A stretch of 64,000 nucleotides of DNA from Effrenium voratum. Taxonomy: Eukaryota; Sar; Dinophyceae; Suessiales; Symbiodiniaceae. The stretch is taken from contig CAUJNA010002146.1 of NCBI GenBank assembly GCA_963377175.1, positions 232,001-296,000 on the forward strand. Direction: 5' to 3'. Shown in pieces: positions 38,309 through 52,300 of the stretch. The position numbers and the translations under genes were made by a program. Under the pieces are notes generated by a model that saw only the letters and a program-made list of their open reading frames with translations, was not told the origin of the DNA and made no database searches. Numbering within the stretch: position 1 is the stretch's first letter; every line of letters begins with the position of its first letter.

Positions 38309-39966
38309 CTGCGGCGAGACATCTCGCGCGCGGAATGGGGGCAGGTCCATTCGCCGGTCAACCCAACAACCCACCAAAATTCTCCAGACTCATGAAAAAA
38401 CCGTGGCGCATGATGTGCCCCCAAGCCCAAAAAACCCGCAGAAATGGTCTATATAGATTCATACAAAATTTCAGCGCGCATTGATTCCATGTCCATTTAG
38501 TGCCCTCAACCCAAAACAGAAAGACTCTTGGGAGGGTGGGGTTTCTACAAGGGCTGTTGTTTAGAGTTTCTCCTCCAAAAACCAATTCTAGATTCATGAA
38601 ACATCCTCGCGATGTTCAATCCGTGGTTATAACCATGGTTTGTGGGAAAACTGAAGGTAGCTCCCTCGTAGCATACCCCACTCGGAGTACTCAGTTTTCT
38701 GAAGGGGATGATGCCAGGTATTTAGTGCGGAACGCCGGGTTCTTCCAAACATACAACACGAATCCTAAAAAAGTGGGTTCTTGGAGGGGGTAGCTGGCTT
38801 GTTCAGGGAATTTATGTTGGCTCACAGGCTGAGTTGAGACACTAAAATGGTAACCACCTTGTATTCAAATACGGTACTTGGATGTTCAACCAACTGGGTA
38901 CACAGTTTATGTCGTTCACCAGGAGTTTTGGGGTTGTTTCCCTTCTAACCATGGTTAGAATATACTTTCTCTATAATCTCTAAAAGTGGATTCAACATCC
39001 AAGAAAGCCCTTGCTCCACATACCAAGATGTGGTTTCCGAAACCTGCGTTTCCAGCCCAAATTCCTCCTTTTGGGTCTGGGTCGACATACTCCAAACGAC
39101 AGGTATTCGAGGTGTTTGGATGGTCAACCCAAGTAGTACACAGACCCGAGCCATGGTTATAAGGGAACTCACCCCAGTTTCCCCCAGTCAAAACCATCAA
39201 TACTTTCGTTATAACCTACTTGCGTTGGATGCACATCCAAGCCGGGGGAACATCTCCCGCCAAACGAAATCTCCCACCTTCCAGCCGAATTGAAGTCTCC
39301 AGGATCCACCGTGCCAGGGACAACGCACTCCTAGCGGAAGTCCCACTGTTCCATTTTCTCAACCCACTTGGTCTGATGTCAACCTACCATCAAGTTTCAT
39401 AAGCAGACAGGAATCTTCATTGGGGCTTTTAGGTAGCTCCATTGGAAGGCTCCTGTTGTTTGTCGGGGTGAGGGCAGACTGTGTGTCACATGAGTCTCAT
39501 GAGTCATGAGTCCAGATGAGCGATTGTTGAGTGTCCCCCATGGGAGGCCGGTGAGCCCGCGTGCACCCGGTCCCCACTTTTGTCGGAGTCTGTGAAATGA
39601 TGTCCCTCACGAAAAAGGTCTTTACCATGGAAATGGTTCTTCAGAACTTCAAGACATGTGTTTGGAGATTCCGGGGGTAGTGTCCCAACAAACCTCAGCC
39701 CCGAGCTTGCACTTGCAGATTCTGATTTTTTGTTTGGGGAGGGGCTAAGCTGCATGTCCTTTTTCCTCGAAGTCGCATCGCGCAAATACATTCAGATTGG
39801 TAAGGCTGCCTGCCTTACACCCAAAGCATCAGACAGGACCCTCCATTGAAGGGGTTTTAGGGAAGTTTGGAAGGTTGTGGACCTCAACTAAGGCGTTTTG
39901 GACCCGAGATGCTCGAGGCATGCGAATAATTAATACATTCGGATTGGCAAGGCTGCCTGCCTTACA
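38309..39966. other. Gap between genes B and C
   Basis: This holds the 3' untranslated region of gene B and, presumably, the undetected 5' exon(s) of gene C. A 96-codon minus-strand frame (39504-39791) is open and Ser/Pro-rich but has no splice or composition support. A 35-bp direct repeat lies at 39785-39819 and 39932-39966. Confidence 0.4.
39785..39966. repeat. 35-bp direct repeat in the gene B 3' region
   Basis: Copies 39785-39819 and 39932-39966 differ at two positions. In transcript direction the second begins at the base right after the stop codon. Confidence 0.92.
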
Positions 39967-40329
39967 TCATGGCATTTGCAAGTACACATCCTTGGACGCG
40001 GCACGGGACCTCACAAATAAGTACAGGGTGGAGCCTGTGGTAATCAACAGGCACCCGATTAAGGAGCCGAGCATGGCAGGATGGATTTGGACGTATTTCG
40101 GGCCGGTGTTCTCGTGGTCGACCTCGGCAAAGTCGATCGCCTCAACTGCCACAGGAGGCGGAGCCGCACTCAGCAAGCGCCCGCGCTTGTAGCATTCTTC
40201 GTTCTCCTCCTCATCCAGGTACCGCATGTCACAAATATAGTCGAAGTAATCGTGCACCCCCACCGTCTGAGAAAACATTTGCGCCAAGTAGTCCTTTAGC
40301 CTGGCCAGAAAACTCACGAGGCGAACCAG
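39967..40329 (-). CDS. Gene B exon 16: C-terminal tail with transmembrane helix
   Basis: Acceptor ttcgag|ctg (alternative caag at 40338), 120 codons and TGA at 39969-39967. It encodes an aromatic region (VHDYFDYICDM), an acidic stretch (LDEEENEEC), a proline-rich linker, a hydrophobic helix MLGSLIGCLLITTGSTLYLF, then basic RSR and a short cytosolic end with YLQM, a YxxPhi-type sorting motif. Soluble family members lack this helix. Confidence 0.85.
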   Translation of the reverse strand: MVRLVSFLARLKDYLAQMFSQTVGVHDYFDYICDMRYLDEEENEECYKRGRLLSAAPPPVAVEAIDFAEVDHENTGPKYVQIHPAMLGSLIGCLLITTGSTLYLFVRSRAASKDVYLQMP

Positions 40330-43300
40330 CTCGAAGACTTGAAAACCCCCGCCCCAAGGGTCCCGAGTGTTTTTGGGCCAGTCGCCATTGGAGGTCTGCA
40401 TTGAAGGGTTCGTGACCCTTATATAGTCTTAGGGTAGACACTTGCTCCAAATCAGCGCAGAAAGCCCTTCAGCTTTTGGTGCCGGACCGAAATATCATGC
40501 TTTTACTCCAACACCCCAGAAACTATTTTTCAGACAGCACGCGGTTTTGGACACGGGGCAAATCAGTTTTGGGCACTGATTGTGGTCTATTGCGAAAATA
40601 AACATGTAAACTTCCCCAAGGGCTCTCAAAGTTGATGTTTCTCAGAGCGGGATTAGGGTTTAGGGTCTCGATTTGCATATTGGTTGATAAGCCAATCGCA
40701 TGTACGGTGCAGAGGTATTTTTGTCCATCCACAAGTTTTGCCGGTAGCCCGGGTTCCATTCATCATATTTAGATACGCCAAACATATACATGTCGTATCG
40801 AATGTTGTTTCACATTTACACCTTGGAGGAACCCCCAGAACATGTAACTTGATTAACCTTCAACCCGGAACCCAGGATTTAGATTCGGCCCCCCCCCCAA
40901 CCAGTGGTTACGTTTTGGAGTCCCGGGCAGTTCTCAGCCGGTTAAAACAAAAAACATCCGAGGAGCAGTTTGGGGCTGCTCTGCATCTTCACCCACAGCA
41001 TTTCCAGCTCTGGCGGGCTCAGACCCACACCATACTGCTCGCGGAAGGAATACTGCCTGGGACCAGAGACATGGCTATGGCTACGCTGGAATTCTCTGGA
41101 AGATCCACCCAATGTTGCCAACAAAGAACCTGATGAAAGGTCTCTTGACCATTTCCGCTTAGGGAATTTCCGGGTTAGCAAAGGGTAGTTTTGAATCGAA
41201 ACCAAAGGGTGCCACCCCCTTGGAGGCTTTCGAACCCGCCCCACACCCCTTGGCTTTTGGGGTCTCAAAAGCCCCGGATGGCCCCTTTGCCGCCTCCCCT
41301 TTGAAGGTCTCCAAAGAGTTCCCCAAAATGGCACCCGGCAAGAATACCGATGGAATGTGTGTAGCACACCACAATACACCACAAACATCGATTCCCAAGA
41401 GAAGGCCATGTTCACAGCAAGCCGTCTTTCTTTTTTTGGCAGCCCCCCCTTCAACCAAACCAGAAGCGACAAAAAACACACACACACACACACCACCGGA
41501 AAAAAGAAGCAGAAGAAAAGCAAACCCTGCCAAGTGAAAAAAGCGAAGCCGCTTCCTCCAAAACTTGGATGACAGAAGCTCGTCCTTGCCCTCCCTGTGC
41601 AATTTCACCCACTCGGGCTTCGTGGACCAAACGATGTCCGTGGCCACCTTCGCAGCTGAAAACGGGTAAATTATTGGAACTCGAAAGGATTTCCACGGGG
41701 CTTTGGCTATATCGGTCCTCAACAAACCGGTTGTCCAAAAACACGTGTGTGTGTATATATATATATATGTATGTATGTGTATGTATGTTGTGTATATATA
41801 TATATATTCTCAAATATCTGAAATGTCAAATATCTGACATATCTGAAATGATTGAAACGAAGGAAAGCTTCCAAGTAGTAAATGTAGATCATAGAAGGGC
41901 CTGGTGCCATATACAAATATATATATATATACATATATATATATGTACGTTGTATATATATATATGTGTGTTGTATATACAGGTGCCCTCATACCCTTTT
42001 TCACCCAGATTAGGCATGGTGTTCTGAGGTTGCCCTACATCCATCAGCTCTGATCGGGCTCCGAACGGGGGCTCTGAGCCAATAACCTGTTTTCAGGGAC
42101 CATCAAACAGGTACAAGGGAGTTCAGGTCGAACAACTAGTCTAAAGTTGCCTCTCACATAATGCAATTCCGGCACATTGTCCCACCCCGAAAACCAGAAA
42201 CAGTTTCCTCCGGTCGATCCAAATCAAAAGGAATCCAAGAACCCAAGTCGGGTTTTTCAAAAACCGGGATGTTCAGGGTTCTCGCTTTTGTTTACTCCTT
42301 ATCTGGTTTCCCCTTGTCTAGCCTGTTCGACATCCCGGGGGCCTCATCACAATCCGTAATCTGCTTAATCCTTGTTCTGGATGGCAATCCTCTCAATCTG
42401 TAATCCGCGCTACAAATTGGGGGTGCAAACCTCATGCAGGAGCCAACCCTTGATCTGCAATCAGCCAGCCGCATACTAAAACCCGCAAGCCACATAATCC
42501 GCAGTCCACTAGTCATTGGGGATTAGGGTTTGAACAAGCCAGCTTTTTGCGCAACCCCCGTTGCTGTTCAAAAAGCGGTCATTGTGAGGGAAGTGCTGGC
42601 AGATCCCCTTTTGACGGGTTTCGAAAATCATAGCCGCCTAAGGGTGATGACCCCTCAACGCAGACCACCGGGCCCTCCAAAGGAGAAATGTGAGGGGGTT
42701 CTGAAGGGTCCTTGAAAACAACCAGTTTTATGGGCCCTCAAAACAATTGAGACCCGGAAAGGGCCTTACTCTAGTTCTTCCTGAAATCATCTCGGCGCTA
42801 CTCCTTTAGATGCCAAGGGAACCACCCTTAGACTCCAAGGGAATACTGGGTTGCCTCCTATAGTGGCTTGCTTGGGGTCCACCGACAGTCCCAAATAGAT
42901 TACCTTTGGTGTCTGTGATTGAGCCCAACCCTTGCCTCAAGTTGCTTAAAGCACTAAGTGTCATGATCACGGAAATGCAAACCCCACTTCTGAGCGCTCC
43001 AATGGAGAACCCCGACCCCTCAAGCTTTCAAGGGCCCAGGAGTTTCACCTGTTCGGGCCCAAAAACTATCGAGACCCAGAACACCCGAAATGGTCACCAT
43101 GTCCAGCCCGCAAAAGACTGATATCAGCTTTCCCTTCGATTCCGCCCGGAAACCAGCGGCAAGTAGTACTGAGTGAAGTCATGTACGCGATGATCTTCGG
43201 TCACTTCGAAGAGCCGCCAGGAAGGATTGCAATGCTTACCTCGAAATCGGAGAGGAAACACGCGAACATTTGCATAGAAATGGACATCCGCAAACACCCA

Positions 43301-46300
43301 GCAACCTGATATAGTTGGATACCGGTCCGACACCAAATACCTGTGTTTTTTTCCCCAAGCGGTTGGCCCCTCACTAAGAAAGAAGACGATGGAAACCTTG
43401 GTTCTTCAAAGTGTCAAAAAAACAGGGTTTTAGAGCAGGTATGTTCAAACACCAACTTGTCTAGTAGCACCCCACAACTACTGCTTGAATAAAGCACGCC
43501 CCAAACAATGTGCTGTCAAGCGAGCAGTTGCTGCTGAGTGGTATATACCTCCATTTTGTGGTTGACATCGTAGCCCCATAAATGCAGAGACTCGGCGGGA
43601 TGCTGCTTCAGCTCAGGGCTAAACCTGAGACCTCTGTCATCTAGCCATCCTTTTGCCACAAGTCCTTTGCCCAATCCTTTCTGCCCAGTTTTCCTATGAC
43701 AACGTCAGCTTCGGATTCATCCAAACGATCATACATGCAGCCATCAGAACCAGGGTTGAGGTACCCGCCTGTCATGATGAACAATCGAGTCAACTCTGGG
43801 TGGGGTACAGAAAATATGTTCCATTCTACAATAAATATGATACAATCTTGAAGGAGACCCCCGCCCCCACAGAATTCGCGGCTGTTTCGCTTAACCAAGC
43901 TTGCAACTGCTGGCAAAGGTACGAGGCGTCACTCCTGCGCTCACCAGGACCGAGGAAACTGCGTGCGCCTCGCCTTTGTCATCTGACCACACCTTGGACT
44001 GATTGGACTGGATTCGACTCAAGGCAACTTGGTTAGTGATTTCAATGCCACTCCCCAGCCGTAAGCAATCGAGCCTCAACAAACATATTGTTTCAACAAA
44101 CATATTGTTTCAACATCAAAGGGGCCTATTTCACGCCGCGTGAAGAATCAAGAGCGCCAGTGGCACCTATTTCTGGCAGCGACCGTCCCCTTCGAACCTG
44201 CATTGTTCCGGGATTCGATTGTGGCTGATGTGAATACCCCGTTTGTTGAAGTTTCCCACTTCTGTGATACCACTCGATAGGAGAGTCAGCCCGGGTCGGC
44301 GGGTGAGTCAACGCTTAGTTCAGCTTGGTGGAGCTTGGGGTGGCTTGGGGCATTCTGGGAGTCAGGTGTTGGGGCTACGCGGGTTGGATCGGGTTTTCCG
44401 TAGCTTTAAGCTCGGTTTGGGATGCTTGCCTTCTTGCATTCTTGCTCCCTTGCTTGCCCTTCTGCCTTGTCCTTCCTGTTGGACCTGCGCAACACATCCC
44501 GGGATGGTCAAAAGTGGAATGTGACAACTCCCAAACGCCAGTGCACCACTCCAAGCCGAGGTGCATGTTGAAAATATTTGGCAAATAAGTGAAACCAAAT
44601 CAACACCATCAATCCTTATGTGAATCCCCATTAAAAACACGTAAGGTTATATAACCAAGGAAATAACTGGGGTACTAGGGTTCGCCACCTCGTAACCTCC
44701 GTTATAATGTACGTGGTTTGAACAACTTTCATGTAAATCTCAGGGTCCCCGGACTCCGGAACCCAATGCAGACCCTGTGTCTAAGCCCGAAGCGATCGAC
44801 CCATCTAGGTCCTCCAGCAGAGAGGATAGAATAGGGGTACCCTTTTTTCTGTAGTCTATTTTAGTAGGGGAACCCTCCCCAAAAAAAAAGGGTAAAAGGG
44901 CACTACCGGGGAGCAAGGAGTAGAACAAAATCCGAGGCGCCATTCGAAACTCATCATTGGAGTGGTCGCCATAGATCTGCACCTCGATAAGATCCGCGTT
45001 TTCTCGGACCAGGCGTGTCAGGTCTCGGAGGTACTGCACGCAGAAGTTGTTGTCACCCACCTCCCGGACTGGCCCCGACCTAAACCTAGGGTACCGATTC
45101 CCCTTAGAAGAATGGCGCAAAACAGCAACTTGGATGATGAAATTGCGTTCGAACGGCATACATTGGTGGTTTTTGAACCCCCCTTTGTTTTCATGGTGGA
45201 TTGAATCCCAGGCCTAAGTGTCGATCAGAACCCTGCATATTTCTCAAACAGAATCGGAGTGTGAAGGGCCACTGTTTTGGGGTCAAACCTTGGACCCTTG
45301 AGGAACTGGTCGCCATTCGCACAACTTCCTCCTATAGTTACTAGTTTGGATAGTGAAGTGGTTGACTAAACTAGAACGGGGTTGTGCTTCAAAACCAAAC
45401 TAAGTCATGATAGAGATGTGCAATCATCAGCATAGCGTGGGGAAACAACCAAAACAACCAAAACACCGTACCACCAATCAAACCACCAATTCAGGTCGAA
45501 TTTCCATTGCAAGCAGAATCCTTGGATCCGACTGAGGACATCCCATCAGATCCGACCAAATGGGGGTTGATCAAGAGGTCCTGAAAACATAGGATGACCA
45601 TTGGTTGGAATTGGAAAACCACTAAAAAAAAACAATTTGACCAAATAGGAAAAGTGATCCCTTGCATGTCGGGGCCCTACATGGCTGCGGGTCAAACCCA
45701 ATGGTACCATTTTGGGGTAGGTGCATGTAGGTGCACCCATTTTAGAACCTATTTTAGTGGGGACTGGGATGTTCATTGGGGGATAACCGGGCTTTTGACC
45801 CATGGCCATATGGAAGATACAAAAAAACAGTATTTCCAGCAGTGAAAAATTCCATTTGAAACCAAAAAAGGAAAATAACACAATATTTTCTTAAGCAATT
45901 GGAAGAAAGATTGCTCAACCCCCAGCTCCGTGCGCATCCGTCCGCGGATTCCGCGCCTTGTTCCCCGGCGGCACGTGCCCGGCGATCACCACCCGCTGCT
46001 TGGCCTCCCGCGCCGCGCGGAGCTCCGCCTCCAGCCAGGCCAGCTGGCCGTAGGGGTCCCTCGGCCGCTTCTCGCAGGGCCAAAGCTCCTGTCACCGGGG
46101 CCTCTCTTTGAGGGTAACCTTGTTTCTTGCTTTTGTGGCTGAGGGGAAACAGTAGAAACATAGTGTTCGCTTCTTTTGCGGGGGGGGGGGGAGGGGGGGA
46201 GGTGGTTGATTCCTTGCCATTCCTTGTCCATTCTTCCCATCCTTCTGTTCAAAAACCGATCGCCCCTACTCACTTTGAAAAGAATGATGTTTTCCTTTCA

Positions 46301-49300
46301 GGACTCCCCTTACTGATCTTTTTCGCCAAGGCCTGCCTGTCAGAGGGAATGAGCCCTGTGGATTCCAACCATTCTGTCCAGCCGTCCTTCGGTTCAAAAA
46401 CCGATCGCCAATTTGTTCGGGTGTCCGGAGGTTTTTTAGAAAGAAGGGTCCCTGGAAGGAATCGGCAAGAACTCCTGGAGTCACTAAATGTCCAGCAAAA
46501 CTTCATGCATTTCTTGGTGTCCATCAAAACTCTGCAAAAAACGACGTTGTTCAAACTATTAGAGGGTCATGATCTTAGGTTAAGAATATGTGTTCTCCGA
46601 ACCCTTCAAAGATAATGGGGTCGATCTTTCTTGGGGACAATGCAGGAATCTCAAGCTCCTGTTTGGATTCATTGGACAAAAAGGGGCGGCATTTGTTGTT
46701 GGTACCCTGAGGGTCTCGATTTTTTGTGAGCCAGGATTTGATTCGGGTTCTCCATTGGAGGGCCCAATTCGAAGGATCTCCATTGGAAGGATCATGATCC
46801 TTATAGGGCAAATTGGAGTCAAACCCTATCGCAGACCCTGGCAAGCCCCAAGTTTCCGCCGCAACCTGCAAATACAGTCACCTAAGGCCTATCGTGCCGG
46901 TCGACACGAAAGGCTGTAGGGGGGGGACTTGGAGGCAAAGCAGAACCAGCACAATTCCAACAAATTGTTGCAAAGAGGAAGTGAAGGAGGCCGCGAAGAG
47001 AATCCAAAAGTGTTGGCGACAACTTTGAACTCCGTGGTTGAACTCAGAACTCAGATGGTCGGCATTACCCCGACCGATCCCTCAAGGGCCCTGAAAAAAA
47101 GAAGGCCCAAAAGCAAGAGGGCAAATGCGCTTCCCTTGCCCACCTCAGCGTTTGACACAAAGGCAGGGGGTGGCTTCTCTATTGAAAGGCCTTCAGCTCT
47201 CTCCAGGTTTCAGCTTCCATTTGGTTAAGACCCCGGAAAAAAAAAGAGCATATTTCCAGTAGTGATATTTTTTTCTTACACCCAACAACGGAATATAACA
47301 ACACTCTTAAGCAAATGGAAGTCAGGGTTTCACGGAACACCTTGGGTTTCCTCACATTTTGCCGCGCCTTGTGGCTCACCACGTCGGTGTTCCAGGACCA
47401 GCCGCTGATGTCGGCCACTGGAATGGGGGCGTTGGGCCCACTCCACGTGGCCTCGTCCACCGCCGGGATGTCCACCACCTGGCGCCAAGAGCGCCTGTTT
47501 CACCCAGCGACTTTTGCCTCCAGCATGGCCATAAAGGTTTACATGGGCCCTATTAGGCCTTACAAGCCCAGCGAAGTTGGGTCCTCAACAAGGCCTGCGA
47601 AGCTCAAAACGTGTCCAAATGGAGGTTCAATGGAGGGTCCTGTGTCATTGGGGTGCTTTTGGTTCCCAGGACTCCCCACTTCGGGGTTCTCCAATGGACC
47701 AGTCGGGACACTTAGGGTATATCCATCTTCCTCTGGATGTGTTGGTTTTTGAAAACATTGAACGGACCAAGTGCAAGCCAAACGCTCCGGATCTGATTAA
47801 ACCCCCGGATTCAGGTCTTTGATTCTGAGTTGGAGACCCTTAGGGTCTGCGAAATAGGGAGTTCTTTCACGGGCTCTCATGGCTTGGCCCTGAAAACTGG
47901 ATGCTTTCAAGGTTCTCTTGAGGGGCCAGGGGTTCTGTACTGGAGAGGTCCGGGGATTCTTAGCGCAAATGATTACAAAGGATATCCCTCAACAAAAAGA
48001 ACGGGGTCTCAAAAGGGTCAATGTTCGGCCTGAACTCCATTGACAGGACCAGGACAAGTTGTTGCGTTTCCAAGCCTTGGACGCCGAAAGCGATTTCCTC
48101 ACCCAAGCTTTGTAACCGAAGAGAATTCACCTATTCCCTCAAAACAAACTGGAGTCATTCCCGCCCATTCCAACCACCCCCGTATGAGTGTATTCCCTTA
48201 GGCCTGCTTATTCCAACCCAAGAAAGGTTGCCTCAAAACAAGACATGCCAAGAAGCGAGGCGTCCTACAATTGGTTCAGATCCAGACCCTCAAAGTCCCC
48301 GGGTTTCCAGCAAAAGTCGCCCAAATGAGAACACGCGAAGGGCACGAGCCTGACAAAACACCCTGAGGTTCGGGAGACCCACATAGCGACCAATTCCGAC
48401 AAGGGCCCTACAGCCCAGTTTGAGGACCCCAACCATCGAGCCTCTTAGCTCAGTTGCCCAAAGGACCTGGAAATACAAGGCGAGCTAGCCTTTTGGGACC
48501 TTCAGTAAAAGTGGACCGAAAAGCGGAAAAAAAAGAGGTCAAAAAGACTTAACACTCACCTCCATTGATGGTTCAACCAAAGCCCAAAACTGATTGTTTT
48601 CCACCAAAACGGTCTTTCCAAAAAGTTTACAGTCCAGGAACTCAGGAAGTGCGACAACTGGGCCAAAAGACGTCGCCGAAATCTCGCGGGAGTATATGGA
48701 GCCTATTGGGAGTTTCTCAAAATTGTAGACCCCTTTTGGTTGGTCTTTAAAGGGACACCAACAGCACACCAACCATTTCAGACCTATTTTCAGAGCCACC
48801 AACTTGTTCTTTCTTTTTTTTCGTCGGCCTCCTTGGTCTGCGTCGACTCCCAGTCCAGCACCTTCTGGCTCCACACCACGGTGTTCAGCGCGATCAGCTT
48901 CAGGCCTATGGGCTGCCATGTGGCACTGATCCGATCTGCCTCACATGAAGGGATGATAAAAATCCCGTTGGTGTTTCTCAAAATAAGTCCCCTGACATGG
49001 TTGGTGTGCTGTTGGTGTCCCTTTAAATAACAACTAAAAGGGGTCTACCGTTTTGAGAAACTCCAAATAGGCTCCATACTGTTTGCAACTACGTGTTGCT
49101 CCATACTGGTATAGTTTCGCCCTTCCGCATTAAGTAAGTAGGTTATAAGTCAAGGTTCACTCAAAACAGGGCTACACAATTGCTGCGGTTACAAGCTCAT
49201 AAAGGTGGTTTACAGTTCCCATGCCTCGAAAACCCATGGTGCAAGGCTGACAAACAAGGGGGCACGTTTCGTCATGATCATAAGGGTAAGCTAGTATTAA

Positions 49301-52300
49301 CTCGACTTTGCCCCTTATATTACCTGTTTCGTTGGCGGTTTCAAAGGGAAACCAACTGGAGAACCACCATGTTGGGTTCTTCCATTTGCTTGAGCCCACT
49401 GGAAAACAAACATATTGCCAGTAATTAGTGAAATCGATTCCCTTCTCCAAGGGAAAATCAAAGACCTACATTCCTTTCAGCAGAAAAATGGGACGAAACT
49501 TCGTCCACCCCCCCCAATTCCCCCAAACCGTTGGACCGAAGCTTCGAACAATTGCGCGGCGCCTTTCACCGGCTCCGCGGAGTAGAACCCCCCGCGCTTG
49601 AAGGTCTCGAGCTGCGGGCCGCCCAGCAAGCCGTTGGCCTCGTAGATGGAGGCCACCAACTCCTTGCGTCCACCGAACGAACGAATCCGGGTCTCTGAGC
49701 ACTCAGTGCGCAACCTTTAGGGAGTTTGGGGGAGTCCACCCCTGGACTTTTGGGGTTCTAAGTGCTTTCCCTTGCGATCGGGGCAAGAGATGCAGGGAAA
49801 TGGAGTGACCCCAAGAGGAACCATCCCTTATGGCTTCCTGGGGACTCCTGGGTTCATTCCCACATTCCCTAGCAAGTTCCCAAAAGCGGAATAACCACCC
49901 TGACAAAAACGCACAGACCTAAGTCCCGATTGTTTTTTTGGGTAACTGGGACTGCTTCCAAGGGCCCTTTAGGAGCTTCTCCAGGCCACGAAGTGGGCTC
50001 TGCATTTGAGGGGTGTCATGACCAACTTAGAACCTTCCTCGATATCGGGCGTGGGGTAAAAAGCGAACAAGTTATCTTTTAAATTTGCTTTTAGGTTACC
50101 CCAAGAAAGGCCCTAAAGGGCACCCCAGGAAAGTCACTTTGCCCAGACGCTCTGCCTGGCTTCGAATGCGAGAAACCGACCTCCAGGACACCCAAAAAGC
50201 AGTCGTCAGCCTTTCGGTGGCCCAAGAGGGCGTGGCCTCTAAACGCGTAGCAGGGGCTTCTTGGCCCACAGGCAAGGGCTACACCGAAAAAACGCATAGA
50301 ACAACAGATGTCTTGTATTTAGTCCTAAAACCCCCTTTTTGAATGGAGTTGAGATATGGCCCTACTCACCCTCTATATAAATCCCGTTTGCCCCCCTCCA
50401 AGAAAAACTTCAAAAACAAATGGCCACAGGTAAACCGGTGGCTTCGAGGTAGTGGACCTTCTGCCAATTGAGGCTTATTCCCCATCATGCATTCTTGGGG
50501 CTGACTTTCGTGGTTACATCTTGGAACAAAATTCAACCCCGAAAAGAATGGCAACGCCCCAATTGCGATGATGAAACTCCTGAACGGCAAGAAATGGTGG
50601 TCGACCCCTGATGCTTTAATCGTGCAAGCCAGCCAAATTTGTGTGGGTTTCCCTTCAAGACCGCCCGATCTTGGGGGTATTTTGGATGTTCAACCGACTT
50701 ACTAGGCTACGGCCATGGATTGTACGTGGGGTAGCAAGCCTTCCAGCTGACTTGGTGGTTTATCTGGTGTCTCAAGACAGGTGGCTTTGTGCGGGCTTCC
50801 CGTCAAGCCCTCGGTCCTGCCAAGCGCTGTTCGGCTCCAAGGACACATTGTAGTTGGGAAAGAAGTCCTCGGATGGATCCGAAGCCCTGGGAGCATAGGT
50901 GGCCTCTTGGAACAATAGATTGCGCTGGTAAATGGAATTAAAAAAAAAAAAACATCTAAACCAGGGCCCTCTATTTCTTGAGCAAACCAAAAAGGACACC
51001 TATGCCTGGGAGTCTCTGGCCGGCAAAGCAATGGGGTTAACACGTGAGAAAATCCCCGCACCAGGCACCAGCACAAGGGATGGTCAAAAGGAACCAACCT
51101 GGCGCAGGGCTTTGTCCCTCCAGTGTGGAACCATTGTTTGCCCTTTTAAGTTTCGTCGTCGCAGCATTTTTCCACACATCGGAGATCAGATCCATGCCAG
51201 AACGGCAAGCGCCGTCTTCTGGCCTTGCTGGTTCGATGGGCAGAGAATTGGAAATGGAATGACCCCAATAAGCCATCTCCTATGGCTTCCTTTCGGGGAA
51301 TCCTCTTCTGGTTCATTCCCAACACCCGTCATTCCCTACTGAGCACCACCCAACAGCTGAAAGCTGTGGATTTGGTAGCTTCACGGGAGGGTTCAAAAGG
51401 AGGGTTCCAGGCAGATCTGAACCTACAAAAATACCACCCGAACTTATTTCAGAATCCGGCCCGTATTTGATCAACCTTAGTTGAGCCCAGCGATGGGACC
51501 TGCCCTTACTTTCCACCTGGACTGCCTGCCATTCTCGAAATTGGCTGGGGAGAGGATCCTGCCTTGCTGGCAGGAGGCGGCAATCTCAAATTTTGGTTGG
51601 TTGCGCCGTACCGAAGCCAAGCCTGCTTGAGGTGTCCTTGCCCAGAATATGGCTTCGTCTCCTCGCTAAACTTACCCTCTTACAACAGACCTTCACGCAA
51701 CCAGGCTTCAAACTTGCACAGCTGTATCTTCACAAGCTCTGGGCAACAACTTCGGGACACCGGCAAAGCACCGGTGCAACACCACCAGGACACCACTGGT
51801 GTGACACCATCAAAAACACAACCGGCCATCAAAGCACAAGAAACACCACTGGAACCGCCAAACAAAAAACACAACTCGGACACCACCGGGACACCACCAA
51901 AACTACCAAAACTGGAGGGAATTGGCTGAAACAGAAGCTCAAGCTATCATTACTGTGCACCCACTCAGGGAATATGTTATACTTCCCTAACAGCGTTCAG
52001 CTATGGGACCTGAAACTTTGTTGCATGGAAAGTGTGTGTGTGTGTGTGTGTGTGTGTAAATGTCTCGGCGGTGTCCCAGTTGCGCTTGTGGTGGTGTTGT
52101 GGGGGTGTCTCGGCGGCGTCACGTTTGTGCTTGTGGTTATGCTTGTGGTGTTTTGGTGGTGTCCCGGTTGTGTGTCTGAGGAACTGCAGGTTTCTCCTTA
52201 AGCTAATGACTGAGGCTCGTTGTTGCCCATCAACGGGTAGATCTTGCCCAGAACCGGCTTCAGATTCTTGGCCATGTGCGACACCACGAACTCGATGGTC

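Noticed and set aside
40640..40665. Telomere-like TTAGGGTTTAGGG
   Set aside because: Only about two units, no array.
51140..51276. Candidate gene B exon encoding SGMDLISDVWKN
   Set aside because: Resembles coding sequence, but no acceptor/donor pair fits the 2-to-2 phase needed between exons 5 and 6, and the following exons already cover the corresponding family region.
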